Positions 25,128 to 34,368 are shown, counted from the stretch's first letter. The stretch is 64,000 bases of DNA from JAFKFJ01 sp963786445 (GCA_963786445.1 CAWAZU010000025.1:62001-126000), one strand, 5' to 3'. Translations and numbers: made by a program. The notes: generated by a model from the sequence alone, not told the origin.

Positions 25128-28100
25128 ATGCCCGACGCCGGCCTGCCGCCCGTTCCCGCCTCGGCCGAGCACGACGCTGCCTCGGCGGCGGCGGCGTGCG
25201 AGCGGGGGCTGGCGGCGCGGCGGGACGGCAATCGCGAGGCAGCCGTCGCCTGGTTCCGCCGCGCGCTCGCCATCGAGCCGACGCTGCGGCGGGCGCGGAT
25301 GGACCTCGCCACCACGCTGCGCGAGCAGGGGCGCTGGGCGGAGGCCGAGCCGATCTTCCGCGCCCTGCTGGCCGAGGAGCCGGGGTCGTGGCCGGCGCTG
25401 GTGGGCCTGGGCATCTGCGCGCGCCAGCGGCGCGACCTGGCGGACTCGGCGGAGCACCTCGCGGCGGCGCTGGCGCTGGCGCCGCGCGAGCGGTCGGTGA
25501 AGCACGAATACGCCACCACGCTGCGCGAGCAGCGGCGGATGGACGAGGCCGAGGCGCTGTATCGCGGGTTGCTGGCCGAGGACCAAAAATTCTGGCCGGC
25601 GCTGGTGGGCCTCGGCATCTGCGCGCGCCAGCGGCGCGATCTGCCGGCCTCGGCGGAGCATTTGGCGGCGGCGCTGGCGCTGGCGCCGCACGATCGGTCG
25701 CTGCGGCACGAATACGCCACCACGCTGCGCGAGCAGCGGCGGCCGGACGACGCCGAGCCGCTCTATCGCGGGCTGCTGGCCGAGGACCAGAAATTCTGGC
25801 CGGCGCTGGTCGGGCTGGGCCTGTGCGCCCGCATGCGGCGCGATCTGGCGGCCTCGGCGGAGCATCTGGCGACGGCGCTGGCGCTGATGCCGCGCGAGCA
25901 GTCGGTGCGGCTGGAATACGCCACGACACTGCGCGAGCAGCGGCGCCTCGACGCGGCCGAGGCGGAATACCGCGCGCTGCTGGCCGACGATCCGGCGTCG
26001 TGGCCGGCGCTGCTGGGCCTCGGCCTGTGCGCGCGCATGCGCCGCGACCTGCCGGCGGCGGAACAACATCTCGCGGCGGCGCTGGCGCTGGCGCCGCAGG
26101 AGCGCACGCTGCGCCTGGAACACGCCCATACGCTGCGCGAGCAGCGCCGCGTGGACGCGGCCGAGGCGGCGTATCAGGCCCTGCTGGCCGACGCGCCCGG
26201 GTTCTGGCCGGCGATGCTGGGGCTGGGGCTGTGCGCGCGCATGCGCAACGACCGCGCCGCCGCGCTCGCGCACCTGCTCGCAGCGACCGAGGCCGCGCCG
26301 GAGGCCGAGGCGCCGTGGTTCGAACTCGCCGGCGAGCATCGCGACGCCGGACGTTTCGCGGCGGCGCGGGCGGTGCTGCACGCGCTCGCCGAACGCGATC
26401 CGGCCGGCGGGCAGGCGTGGCTCGGCCTCGGGCTGGTCGAGCGCGCGGCCGGCGACCGCACGGCGGCGCAGGACGCCTTCCGCGAGGGTTTTTCGCGCGA
26501 TCCGCAGCGCCACCAGCTCATGCTGGAGATCGCCAACGAGGCGCGCGCCCTCGGCAGCTTTGCCGAGGCCGAGCGCTGGCTGCGCCGCGCCGCCGAAATC
26601 GACACCGTGGCGCCGCAGGCGCTGATCCAGCTCGGCGACCTGGCGCGCGCGCGCCAGCAGATGGAACCGGCGCTCGACCTGTTCCGCCAGGCGGCGGCGC
26701 TGCCCGGCGCGCCGGTCGGCGTGCATCCGGCGCTGGCGCAGACGCTGGCCGATCTCGGCCGGACGGACGCGGCGTTCGCGGCGCTGGACGCGGCGGAACG
26801 CCAGCTCGGCGTCTGGCCGGAGATCGCGCTCAAGCGCGTCACCCTGCTGCGCCGCGCCGGCTTGCGCGAGCAGGCGCTGGCGGCGGTGCGCGCCGCGGCG
26901 GCGGCGATGCCCACGGATTTCCCGCTCTGGTGCGAGTGGTTCGAGACCGAGCGGTTTTCCGGCGATTTCGCCGGCATGGACCGCGTGCTGGCCGCCGCCC
27001 CGCTCGGCACCGTCCAGCAGCGCGCGCAATGGCACAACGCTGCCGGCCAGCTCGCCGCGCAGCGCTGGCGGTTCGACGAGGCCGACGCGGCGTTCCGCGC
27101 GGCGGTGGCGCTGAACCCGCTGATGACCGGGGCGCACGAGGCGCTGGCGCGCGTCAGCCTGCTGCGCTTCGACATCGCGGCGGCGCGCGGGCATCTGCGG
27201 ATTTTCCAGCAGCAGCGCGCGCCGCAGCAGGTGGCGCTGGGCCTGTCGCCGCACCTGTCGCACACGCATATCGGCAACCTGTTCGACGAGTTCGCGATCG
27301 ACCAGGACGCCCTCGCGGCGCTGGCGGAGGCGCAGCGCCTCCCGCCGGCCGCCCGCGTCGCCCCGCTGCTGGCGCGTCTGCGCGAAGCCCCCGGCCACAC
27401 CGCGACCGCGGTTGCGCTGCTGGTCGCATTGCGGCAGGCGGGGCAGTTCGACGGGCCGTGGCCGGAGGCCGACGGCCCCGCCATCCCCGCCACGATCGCG
27501 CAGTTCTGGGACGAGGCCACCCCGCCCGACGACATCGCCGCCCTGATGCAGACCTGGCGGGAGTGCAACCCGAGCCACCGCTACCGCCGCTTCGACCGGG
27601 AGTCGGCGCTGGCCTGGCTGGCCGGGCACTGCGCGCCCGAGGTGGCGCTGGCGTTCCGGCGGGCGCGCGAGCCGGCGATGCAGGCCGATCTGTTCCGCCT
27701 CGGCTTCCTGTTCGCCGAGGGCGGCTGCTACGCCGATGCCGACGACCGCTGCCTGCGCCCGGTGGCCGAGCTGCTGCCCGGCGCGGTGCGGTTCGTCGCG
27801 TTCCAGGAGGAATACGGCACGCTCGGCAACAATTTCCTCGCCGCCGCGCCGCTGCATCCGGTGCTCGGGCTGGGGCTGGAGCTGGCGGTGCAGGCGGTCA
27901 ACCGGGGCGACGAGGACATGATGTGGCTGGCGACCGGCCCCGGCCTGATCACGCGGGCGTTCGCGGCCACGCTCGGCGCGTCGCAGCTGCTGCCCGGCGC
28001 GTGGCTGGAGCGCACGCGCATCCTCGACCGCCACGAGCTGGAGCGGGTGGTCGCGACGCATTGCGCGGTCGGCTACAAGCAGTCGCGCAGGCACTGGCTG

Positions 28101-28142
28101 CGTGCCACCTTCGGCCAGCCCAAGGCGGTGGCGCGGGGTTGA
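25128..28142 (+). CDS. Large TPR protein with C-terminal GT32-like glycosyltransferase domain
   Basis: 1004 residues; ATG 25128 has GGAG 7 nt upstream, while the longer open frame lacks a site. Residues about 25-400 are TPR helices, of which five are near-identical 68-residue double-TPR units (core TTLREQRRMDEAEALYRGLL, then FWPALVGLGICARQRRDL). More divergent TPRs run to about 760. The C-terminal domain (about 780-1004) is a DxD sugar transferase of the GT32/Och1 type: ATIAQFWDEATPPDDIAALM, EPAMQADLFRLGFLFAEGGC, YADADDRCLRP (metal site), and ATGPGLITRAFAATLG. Probably transfers a sugar to a surface polymer or protein, with the TPRs as scaffold. Its stop overlaps the TTG start of the methyltransferase. 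Confidence 0.85.
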   Translation: MPDAGLPPVPASAEHDAASAAAACERGLAARRDGNREAAVAWFRRALAIEPTLRRARMDLATTLREQGRWAEAEPIFRALLAEEPGSWPALVGLGICARQRRDLADSAEHLAAALALAPRERSVKHEYATTLREQRRMDEAEALYRGLLAEDQKFWPALVGLGICARQRRDLPASAEHLAAALALAPHDRSLRHEYATTLREQRRPDDAEPLYRGLLAEDQKFWPALVGLGLCARMRRDLAASAEHLATALALMPREQSVRLEYATTLREQRRLDAAEAEYRALLADDPASWPALLGLGLCARMRRDLPAAEQHLAAALALAPQERTLRLEHAHTLREQRRVDAAEAAYQALLADAPGFWPAMLGLGLCARMRNDRAAALAHLLAATEAAPEAEAPWFELAGEHRDAGRFAAARAVLHALAERDPAGGQAWLGLGLVERAAGDRTAAQDAFREGFSRDPQRHQLMLEIANEARALGSFAEAERWLRRAAEIDTVAPQALIQLGDLARARQQMEPALDLFRQAAALPGAPVGVHPALAQTLADLGRTDAAFAALDAAERQLGVWPEIALKRVTLLRRAGLREQALAAVRAAAAAMPTDFPLWCEWFETERFSGDFAGMDRVLAAAPLGTVQQRAQWHNAAGQLAAQRWRFDEADAAFRAAVALNPLMTGAHEALARVSLLRFDIAAARGHLRIFQQQRAPQQVALGLSPHLSHTHIGNLFDEFAIDQDALAALAEAQRLPPAARVAPLLARLREAPGHTATAVALLVALRQAGQFDGPWPEADGPAIPATIAQFWDEATPPDDIAALMQTWRECNPSHRYRRFDRESALAWLAGHCAPEVALAFRRAREPAMQADLFRLGFLFAEGGCYADADDRCLRPVAELLPGAVRFVAFQEEYGTLGNNFLAAAPLHPVLGLGLELAVQAVNRGDEDMMWLATGPGLITRAFAATLGASQLLPGAWLERTRILDRHELERVVATHCAVGYKQSRRHWLRATFGQPKAVARG
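25308..26327 (+). repeat. Five 204-bp tandem repeats encoding TPR pairs
   Basis: Units begin at 25308, 25512, 25716, 25920 and 26124, exactly 204 bp (68 codons) apart. The second and third units are the most alike, which suggests recent duplication or conversion; the fifth has diverged most. Confidence 0.9.
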
Positions 28143-28972
28143 CCGGCGCGCCCGACCTGCAGGGGCGGCTGGAGGCGCTGCTGGACCTGCTGGCCGGCAC
28201 GGGCGAGGGGCGGGGGCTGCTGCGGCGGCTGCTGGCCGACGGGGAGACGCCGGAGCGCATCGCCGCGCAGATCGCCGCCACCCCCGCCTTCGCCGCCCGC
28301 TACAAGGCGGCACGCACGCTCGACATCGGCGTCGCGGGGGTGAAGGAGGCGGATGCGGCGTTCGTCGGCCTGACGGCGCTGCCGGACGGGCTGGCGTTCG
28401 CCGAGCAGTTCGACCGGCATTTCCGCCCCCGCCTCGGCCGCCGCGCCGACGGGTTCGCGGCGATTTTCGCCGCCCTGGAGACGGCGCGCGCCGACCTGCT
28501 GGTGCTGGAGACCGGCTGCATGCGCATCCCGGACAACTGGGAGGGCGACGGGCAGAGCACGTTCATGTTCGACGCGCTGGCCCGCGAGCGCGGCGGGGCG
28601 GTGATCTCGATCGACATCACGGCCGAGAGCATCGACACCGCCCGGCGCGCCTGCAGCTCGGCGACGCAGCTGATCCTGGGCGATTCGGTGGCGGCGCTGC
28701 ACGCGCTGGCGCGGCTGGCGGCGCGGCCGGCGAGCCTGCTCTATCTCGACAGTTTCGATCTCGACCCGGAAAACCCGCTGCCGAGTGCCATCCATCATGC
28801 GCTGGAACTGGCCGCGGCGCGCCCGCTGATCGGGCCGGGGACGGTGGTGTGCGTGGACGATTACGGCGTCGGCGGGCAGGGCGGCAAGGCCATGATCGTG
28901 GACCGCTTCTTCGCCGCCATCCGCGCCGACGTGCTGCACAGCGGCTACCAGAAAGTCTGGCGGGTGCGCTGA
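28139..28972 (+). CDS. Class I SAM-dependent methyltransferase-like protein
   Basis: 277 residues from TTG 28139, which overlaps the preceding stop (TTGA) and is the only plausible start before the conserved region. The N-terminal 70 residues are helical and end in GETPERIAAQIAATPAFAAR, resembling the end of a DUF4214 module. From about 120 the Rossmann fold is clear: LLVLETGCMRIPDNWEG (motif I region), GGAVISIDITAESIDTARRA (acidic residue for SAM ribose), ATQLILGDSVAALHAL, ASLLYLDSFDLDPENPLP, VVCVDDYGVGG. Similar to the Methyltransf_24 type. Coupled to the TPR-GT32 gene, so the acceptor is likely a glycan or its carrier. Confidence 0.75.
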   Translation: MTGAPDLQGRLEALLDLLAGTGEGRGLLRRLLADGETPERIAAQIAATPAFAARYKAARTLDIGVAGVKEADAAFVGLTALPDGLAFAEQFDRHFRPRLGRRADGFAAIFAALETARADLLVLETGCMRIPDNWEGDGQSTFMFDALARERGGAVISIDITAESIDTARRACSSATQLILGDSVAALHALARLAARPASLLYLDSFDLDPENPLPSAIHHALELAAARPLIGPGTVVCVDDYGVGGQGGKAMIVDRFFAAIRADVLHSGYQKVWRVR

Positions 28973-29018
28973 CGCGAAGCGGGCGCAAACCGCCTGCTCC
29001 CGCCTTCGCAGGTTTATA

Positions 29019-29755
29019 TGTTTCTATATCGGAACAGTTTGGGCGTGCGGGGGCGCCGCGCGGTCAGGCGGGAACGGGCGGGATGCCGGGGACGGGCGGG
29101 GAGAGGATGCGGGGCCGCGCGCGCGGCGGCGGCCGGGGACGGCAGGCGGGGCGGGACGGGGCCGCCGGCCGGACCGGCGGCGGAGGGCGCTGCGCGGGGG
29201 GCGGCGGGCGGATGCCCAGCATCTGGCAGAGCGGGCGGAGCAGCCGCCCGGCCTGGGGTGCGGCGGCGAGCAGGTCGGCCATCGCCGGATCGGCGAGCAG
29301 GTGCTGCAACTGCGAGGCGGCGGCGGCGGCCTGCGGCAGCCGGCGCAGCAGCCAGGCGACGCCGCGCGGCAGCCGGAGCGGCTGGGGCCGGGCCGGGCGG
29401 GGGGAGCGGAGGCGGCGGCGCGGCGGCGGCAGCGTGCCGGCATGGACTTTTGCGGCGAGGCGGGCGAACCGCTCCGCGGTGCGGCGCAGCCGCGACCAGA
29501 GCAGCAGCATCAGCGGCAGGGCGAGACCCAGGCCCACGCCGCGGGCGGCGATGGCGCGGCGCAGCCCCTCGACCAGATGGGCAAAACGGTCGGCCAGGGC
29601 GGGGGAAGCGGCGGGCGGCATGGCAGCGATACTAACACGACCCGCGCCGGGCTGGGCAAGCCGGAAGGTGCGCCAATCGGCCGCCAATCGACGGCACCCC
29701 CTCCGCCCAACCTTGGCCTGCTTCGCAGCCCAAGCCCGCAAGGGGAGGGGGAAGG
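29019..29755 (-). repeat. Dispersed element, copy 3 (gene 29064-29621 inside)
   Basis: Read on the minus strand: upstream flank (29662-29755) like that of copy 2, box GCTTGCCCAGCCCG at 29648-29661, 26 nt containing TTAGTAT, start 29621, gene, stop, 27 nt, then TGTTCC-N6-GAAACA at 29019-29036. It is inverted relative to copies 1 and 2. No terminal inverted repeats or target-site duplication that I could recognise. Confidence 0.8.
29064..29621 (-). CDS. Dispersed paralogue family, copy 3 (intact)
   Basis: 185 residues from ATG 29619-29621, uninterrupted, and so the best reference for the family. Order of features: SPALADRFAHLVEGLRRAIA, a short hydrophobic LGLALPLMLLLWSRLRR, RFARLAAKVHAGTLPPPRRR, RLPRGVAWLLRRLPQAAAAA, then the conserved QLQHLLADPAMADLLAAAPQ and GRLLRPLCQMLGIRPPPPA. 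A Pro/Arg-rich tail ends PPVPA. An intact frame and conservation across three copies support a real protein. No known motif; the hydrophobic stretch before paired arginines might be a membrane-peripheral or single-pass anchor. Confidence 0.68.
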   Translation of the reverse strand: MPPAASPALADRFAHLVEGLRRAIAARGVGLGLALPLMLLLWSRLRRTAERFARLAAKVHAGTLPPPRRRLRSPRPARPQPLRLPRGVAWLLRRLPQAAAAASQLQHLLADPAMADLLAAAPQAGRLLRPLCQMLGIRPPPPAQRPPPPVRPAAPSRPACRPRPPPRARPRILSPPVPGIPPVPA

Positions 29756-29935
29756 AAGTACTTGATCTGTCGTGCTTTCTTCTCCCCTCCCCTTGCGGGA
29801 GGGGCCGGGGGAGGGTGCGAGCCGAGGACGCTGGAGCCGCCGGTTACCGGGACGCGGCGTTGGGGAGTGCGCGGTCGCGGTAAGCTTGCGCGAGCACTAT
29901 GGCCTCATCCGCGTCAGAACCCCGGCGGGCGCGAC
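29662..29935. repeat. Intergenic region with G/C-rich REP-like palindromes
   Basis: No gene. It holds the copy 3 upstream flank and then a second pair of complementary pyrimidine-rich and purine-rich runs around 29775-29820 (CTCCCCTCCCCTTGCGGGAG, then GGGG runs) able to fold into stem-loops, like REP/BIME intergenic elements. A related segment occurs near 20995-21055. Confidence 0.5.
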
Positions 29936-31897
29936 TTACGCAAGCCTCCAGTTCCCTTTTTGCGTAGATTTGTACTTCAGCTGAGGAGCGTCGCGAGATA
30001 TCGTCCTGTAGTGGGCAGTACTCAGCAAGGTCCGGACACCCGAGGAAGCACTACCCATCGTCCTAACAAACGCCCTCGTGACCAAACCCGGTCCTGTCGC
30101 GTGCCACACATCAGGTTGTTGTGGCCGGTTTTCCGAAAGTAGCGTCGTTATCGCCTCATCCAACGCGGATTTAATGATTTCGCATCCTGGCTTGGCGCCG
30201 ATGAAACCATTCTGGAGCGTCGCTGGCGTGCTCCGCGCCACAACGAGCACAATTGAAGAGTGTTTCCAACCCTGATATTCGCCCCACAGGGGCCGGACGC
30301 AGACTTCGTCAAAATCAATGTATATCCCCCCACGCCTATATAGAAACGCCAAACGAATGAAGTCCGATTTCATTGCGGCGTGGTGACAACGTCCATATGC
30401 CTCGACGAATCGTCGATCATAGTCCAATTCCAGGAACCGTTCTGCGGCCCCGCTGTCAAAGATAATTTGTGCGGGGGCACCGTCTGTGTTCCTCCAGGAC
30501 CGCATGCAGGCAGCCACGTCCTCCGGTAAGTCTTCGCTATCCCAATATTGGAATAGTTGATACGGAATATCGTCGGGCAGCGGCGGCCGCAATTCTCCAA
30601 CATCATGATAATTATGAAATTCCAGTGTTCCATCTGCAAGCTTAAGACTAAGCATACACTGGCAAATATCTGTCCTATATCCACTCTCCGACGCCGCTTC
30701 ACTAATTATATCGCTTATTTTCGGTCTTAGCTCCGGACACATTAGCGCAATTCTGGTCAGTAGTGCGGGAACATCACCCATGCGCCATGTCATTCCGTGC
30801 GCTGCCAGGGTCTCCACAGCGGACTTATAGTCCCCCATGTCGATCTGAGACCGCACGAGCTTCATAGCAAGGTGATTTCGGCCGTTACGGGCGACCACAC
30901 CTTTGAGGGAAGCGGTCGCCGGTCCTAGGCCGGCGACCCGGACACCGATGCTATACTCCGCTTCAGCTAAATGCACCTCGTCGGCTGACCCACGCAGTTG
31001 AGAGACTAGCGCCTGCGCAGCCCGAAGCCGCCCTAGCTCGGCAAGCAGTGTCGCCGCGCGAACAAGATTCGGTGTGCCAGCCTGCTTTCGCCGTTCGCTG
31101 AGTATGCGCAGAACCTCTCGGCGGATGCCTTGCATCTCACGACGCCCACGTTGCGAAACGGCCAGCCAGAACGGCTCCTTTATCGGTTCAATGCGGCCAA
31201 AGAATCCAAGGGCCAAGTCAAACCGGCGCAGCGCGAGATGGGCACTACCCAATTCGAACCAAGGTTGCCGCTGCTCGGGATCGATGGCGGCGAGGCGCCG
31301 AAGGTATCCGATTTGCGCCGAGGGGCGCCCTAGGTTTCCCATCAACAGAGCGACCCGCAAAAGAGCGCCTGCATCCTTCGGATACTTGCTTAGGCACTGG
31401 TCGTATTTCTCCGCCGCCAAGGAAAGTTGCCCCAAGTCCTCATGGATGTCCGCGGCGAGAAGATGCGTAACACGATGCAAAGGTCGCAGACAGAGAATCG
31501 TCTCACAAAGAACCAGCGCCTCCCGCAGCTGACCTTGCTTCCTCAAGTAATTCGCAATTCGATAAGCACTGTCGCCTATCGTTGCCAGATCCGGCCCTGG
31601 TTGTTGCGAGCGATCAATGTAAATGTAACTCCGTAGGAATGGAATAAGCTTGCCTGCAAATTCGTCGGATTTAACAAGTTCGCGTATTGTTTCCTCGATG
31701 TCATCTCCACTTCTCAGTCGCGCGGCATAGATGGCGACCGCAGCCGGATCAGGCTCCCTGAACAAGAGCACGCGATGTAAGGCGCGCGCCAGTACGTTCG
31801 CAGATACCGCGGCACTTGGCTCGTTACATGCGGCGTCGGACATTTCGGGGACGCCGGCTTCGTGGGACGGAACGAGTTTAGAGCCAGGATCACTCAA
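29936..31897 (-). CDS. DUF4214-TPR-GT32-like glycosyltransferase
   Basis: 653 residues. N-terminal DUF4214 module at about 31-85 (LARALHRVLLFREPDPAAV, then RELVKSDEFAGKL), TPR helices about 110-370, and a C-terminal GT32-like domain about 420-640: YQLFQYWDSEDLPEDVAACM, HAAMKSDFIRLAFLYRRGGI, YIDFDEVCVRPLW (DxD-type metal site), HATGPGLVTRAFVRTMG. It shares the catalytic half with 25128-28142, but the DNA is much less GC-rich and codon use differs, so the two are not a recent duplication. Last gene of a minus-strand glycan operon; 87 bp separate it from the GH99-like gene. Confidence 0.85.
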   Translation of the reverse strand: MSDPGSKLVPSHEAGVPEMSDAACNEPSAAVSANVLARALHRVLLFREPDPAAVAIYAARLRSGDDIEETIRELVKSDEFAGKLIPFLRSYIYIDRSQQPGPDLATIGDSAYRIANYLRKQGQLREALVLCETILCLRPLHRVTHLLAADIHEDLGQLSLAAEKYDQCLSKYPKDAGALLRVALLMGNLGRPSAQIGYLRRLAAIDPEQRQPWFELGSAHLALRRFDLALGFFGRIEPIKEPFWLAVSQRGRREMQGIRREVLRILSERRKQAGTPNLVRAATLLAELGRLRAAQALVSQLRGSADEVHLAEAEYSIGVRVAGLGPATASLKGVVARNGRNHLAMKLVRSQIDMGDYKSAVETLAAHGMTWRMGDVPALLTRIALMCPELRPKISDIISEAASESGYRTDICQCMLSLKLADGTLEFHNYHDVGELRPPLPDDIPYQLFQYWDSEDLPEDVAACMRSWRNTDGAPAQIIFDSGAAERFLELDYDRRFVEAYGRCHHAAMKSDFIRLAFLYRRGGIYIDFDEVCVRPLWGEYQGWKHSSIVLVVARSTPATLQNGFIGAKPGCEIIKSALDEAITTLLSENRPQQPDVWHATGPGLVTRAFVRTMGSASSGVRTLLSTAHYRTISRDAPQLKYKSTQKGNWRLA

Positions 31898-31984
31898 GGC
31901 GATGCTTCCTGCACGTTGTCATATGCCGCTTCTTTAGTTCCAGGTGCGCCGGGAGGTCGGCGGCTGGCAACCGCTCTACGCGTA

Positions 31985-33322
31985 CTAATCGGGCGGGAGG
32001 GGAAGTGGAAGGTCCGGCGAAGGCCCGGCACCGCTTCGTAGCGCGCTCGTAGCTGCACCCGCGAGGCGCAGATACCAGTCGCTCGGTAACCGACACCCGT
32101 CCGCGTCCAGGGTAACAAATGTCGCTCCGTTCGGTATGCCGAGGACCGGCGCTTGTGCGGCGCTGTTTAGCATCTTGAGCATCGCGGTCCCCTCATTGAC
32201 CTCGTCGAACATCGCGCCATAAATCATCGAAGCGCCGGCCGTCACTGCATTGTAGACTTGCCGCCAGTAGAAGCGGCCGCAGCGGCGGGGAATGACGTTC
32301 GGAATCGCCTTGTGCGGCTCATGACGCACGCGCATGACATTCGCCCACGAGAAGCCGGGAAACACCACCGGCATGTAGTCCACGCCAAGCGCCCGAGTGG
32401 CCTTCAAGTCCGGCTCTAACACGCTGCGGCGATATACGTCGGCCGCGGCGTCAGTGCCGAAACGTCCGACCGACCACGGGCTGATGACCCCTACCCTGCG
32501 CCACACTTGTTGCCAGCCGGGGTCGGCAGAGGCATCATTGTTACGAGTCCGCCAACTCGACGGCACGCCAGCCAGGATGGTCACACCGCCAAATGGCGCG
32601 CTCACGCGAGCGAGCCCATCAAGCAAGTTGTCGGCGTCGCGCGGGGTCAGCGTCCGGCCCGCGAAGCCCAGCCCCCAAATCCCGAGCAACGGATGGCCGC
32701 GATGGTCCAGATATGCCCGGCTGCGGGAGATCCCGTTCTTCAATAGCCGTTCCCAGTCCCGCGTCACAGCGGGCAGATTGCCGGGCATCAGGCCGGATAG
32801 GTCGTACATGACGAAGAAGACGCGCCCATGATTCTCGGCAGCCCTACGGACGTTATCCAGAATTAGGTCGCGTGCCTTCAGCGTCGGCTCGTGCAGCAAC
32901 TCGGTCGCGAACCGCTGAAGGGCGACGCCGTCCAACCGGTACCGCTGCATCCACGCGAAATGCAATTCTACCGTTGCACGATTGTAGCTGCTAAAGAGTT
33001 CTATCTGTTGTCCGTCGGCCCTCCTCATCGGCGTCGGACAGCGTTCCGCGGCCGAAAGTTCCCTTACGTCTGGGAGCATATCAACGGTCGGTCCCGCTCC
33101 ATTCGACCAGTTTCCCCAGTGCCCCCAACCAAGCTTGGTGCCGTCGCCCGGGCAGGCAAACCAGCCCTGGTAGCCCATGATCAGCTTGCCCGTGAGCGTG
33201 CTCGGGTCAACGCGATCTCCGGCTCGGGCCGTCTGCGTGGCACATGCGACGAGCATGACGATACAGGCGCCCATGAACCAGGACCGCATGTAGGTCCTGG
33301 TCGGGATGTTTGCGAATTCCAT
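31985..33322 (-). CDS. GH99/GH71-like glycoside hydrolase, predicted lipoprotein
   Basis: 445 residues from ATG 33322; ATG at residue 12 is an alternative start giving a shorter signal peptide. Signal sequence with lipobox L-V-A-C (about residues 24-27), so the protein is probably lipid-anchored in the cell envelope. The mature part starts with LTGKLIMGYQGWFACPGDG and LGWGHWGNW, then VELHFAWMQRYRLDGVALQRF, VFFVMYDLSG, YMPVVFPGFSWANV, and GASMIYGAMFDEVNEGTAML. These match the TIM-barrel endo-mannanase-type GH99/GH71 group, where acidic residues of the barrel act in retaining hydrolysis. Located in a polysaccharide cluster, so it may trim the glycan made there. Substrate unknown. Confidence 0.75.
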   Translation of the reverse strand: MEFANIPTRTYMRSWFMGACIVMLVACATQTARAGDRVDPSTLTGKLIMGYQGWFACPGDGTKLGWGHWGNWSNGAGPTVDMLPDVRELSAAERCPTPMRRADGQQIELFSSYNRATVELHFAWMQRYRLDGVALQRFATELLHEPTLKARDLILDNVRRAAENHGRVFFVMYDLSGLMPGNLPAVTRDWERLLKNGISRSRAYLDHRGHPLLGIWGLGFAGRTLTPRDADNLLDGLARVSAPFGGVTILAGVPSSWRTRNNDASADPGWQQVWRRVGVISPWSVGRFGTDAAADVYRRSVLEPDLKATRALGVDYMPVVFPGFSWANVMRVRHEPHKAIPNVIPRRCGRFYWRQVYNAVTAGASMIYGAMFDEVNEGTAMLKMLNSAAQAPVLGIPNGATFVTLDADGCRLPSDWYLRLAGAATSALRSGAGPSPDLPLPLPPD

Positions 33323-33334
33323 CGTGAGCCCACT

Positions 33335-34339
33335 TCAGCGTTGCGCCGCGCCAGTCGCGGTGGGCACGTATGTTTCAGAGAAGTGCCTGTACTTCTCGGC
33401 AAACTCAGGAGACCTTAGAATATTGCGCATAACATCCTCGATCGGCCGGCCGCCGCGTATCTGTTCGATGCGGCTGTCCAGTCCCACGGCGTCAGGCTCC
33501 CGGAGCAGCAGCACGCGATAGAATGCGCGCACCAGCGCCGGCACGAGGTCGTCGGCAGAGGCGGTTTCAGCGGGAGCGGCGGTCGGCTGCGTTGGCACGT
33601 CGGCCGACAGCGGAGGCGGCTTCGCGACGCTCCGGACGACAGAGTCGTGAATCACTGTGTCCCACTTGCCGAAGTGGTCCAGAATTCCGCGCTCCGCCGG
33701 TTCCAGCCGTTCCATTTCCTCCGTAAAGCTATCGCCTTCCCTGGACGCGTTCAGCCGCGGAACGCCACCGAACCGCAAGCCCATTCGCTGCTCTAAAAAC
33801 GCGAGCAGTTCGTTCAGGCGGTCTATATCGCAGACGAAGAAATTGCCCGCCCTGATATTGGAGAGGGCAAGGTATGCGACGTCGTCGTACTCCTCCCTGA
33901 GCGGCATTTTTCCCGCAAGCATGCGGACTTGGATGTTGTCGATCTCGCCCCGAACGTTCGGGTTGTCGGCAGCCAAGCGCAAGAATGATGCGAAGTTGTG
34001 CGTACATTCGTTCAGGACGTTATGGAGAGGATGATCTTCCTGGCTAAGCACGAACCGGTAAAAGCTGAATGTCCTTTGCGCCGGCTCGCGGACCGAGGCA
34101 ACATACTGCACGGGGCGTGTGAACAACGTGTGCAGCCCGTAGGGGAAATGCCCGAACAGGAAGTCTATGCGATCCCGCGCGGCCTGCGACATTGCACGCA
34201 ATGCCTCGGCATTCCCAGGCAGAGAGTACGCAAAATGCTCGCCTTTGATGGCGTCACCCAGGAGCGCATTGATCGTCGTTCCGGCCGACTTAGGAATATG
34301 GATGTGAATGACGGTGGGTTTGGTCAGAGCCTCAGCCAT
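33335..34339 (-). CDS. Sulfotransferase-like enzyme with C-terminal DUF4214 module
   Basis: 334 residues. PAPS-binding motifs: VIHIHIPKSAGTTINALLG (5'-phosphosulfate loop, residues about 9-27) and VASVREPAQRTFSFYRF (3'-phosphate loop, residues about 79-95), as in the Sulfotransfer_2 family of carbohydrate sulfotransferases. Residues about 265-320 form a DUF4214 module (VRAFYRVLLLREPDAVGLDS, then ILRSPEFAEKYRHF), also found at the N-terminus of 29936-31897. Probably sulfates the surface polysaccharide. It lies 12 bp upstream of the GH99-like gene and shares its lower GC content. Catalysis is inferred from motifs. Confidence 0.82.
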   Translation of the reverse strand: MAEALTKPTVIHIHIPKSAGTTINALLGDAIKGEHFAYSLPGNAEALRAMSQAARDRIDFLFGHFPYGLHTLFTRPVQYVASVREPAQRTFSFYRFVLSQEDHPLHNVLNECTHNFASFLRLAADNPNVRGEIDNIQVRMLAGKMPLREEYDDVAYLALSNIRAGNFFVCDIDRLNELLAFLEQRMGLRFGGVPRLNASREGDSFTEEMERLEPAERGILDHFGKWDTVIHDSVVRSVAKPPPLSADVPTQPTAAPAETASADDLVPALVRAFYRVLLLREPDAVGLDSRIEQIRGGRPIEDVMRNILRSPEFAEKYRHFSETYVPTATGAAQR

Positions 34340-34368
34340 CAGAACCTACATCCGGTACACTCGGAGCA

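Noticed and set aside
24767..28972. A 1401-codon plus-strand frame spanning zur and the TPR gene
   Set aside because: Only its last 277 codons (from 28139) look like protein; the rest is the shifted reading of the TPR gene and antisense of zur.
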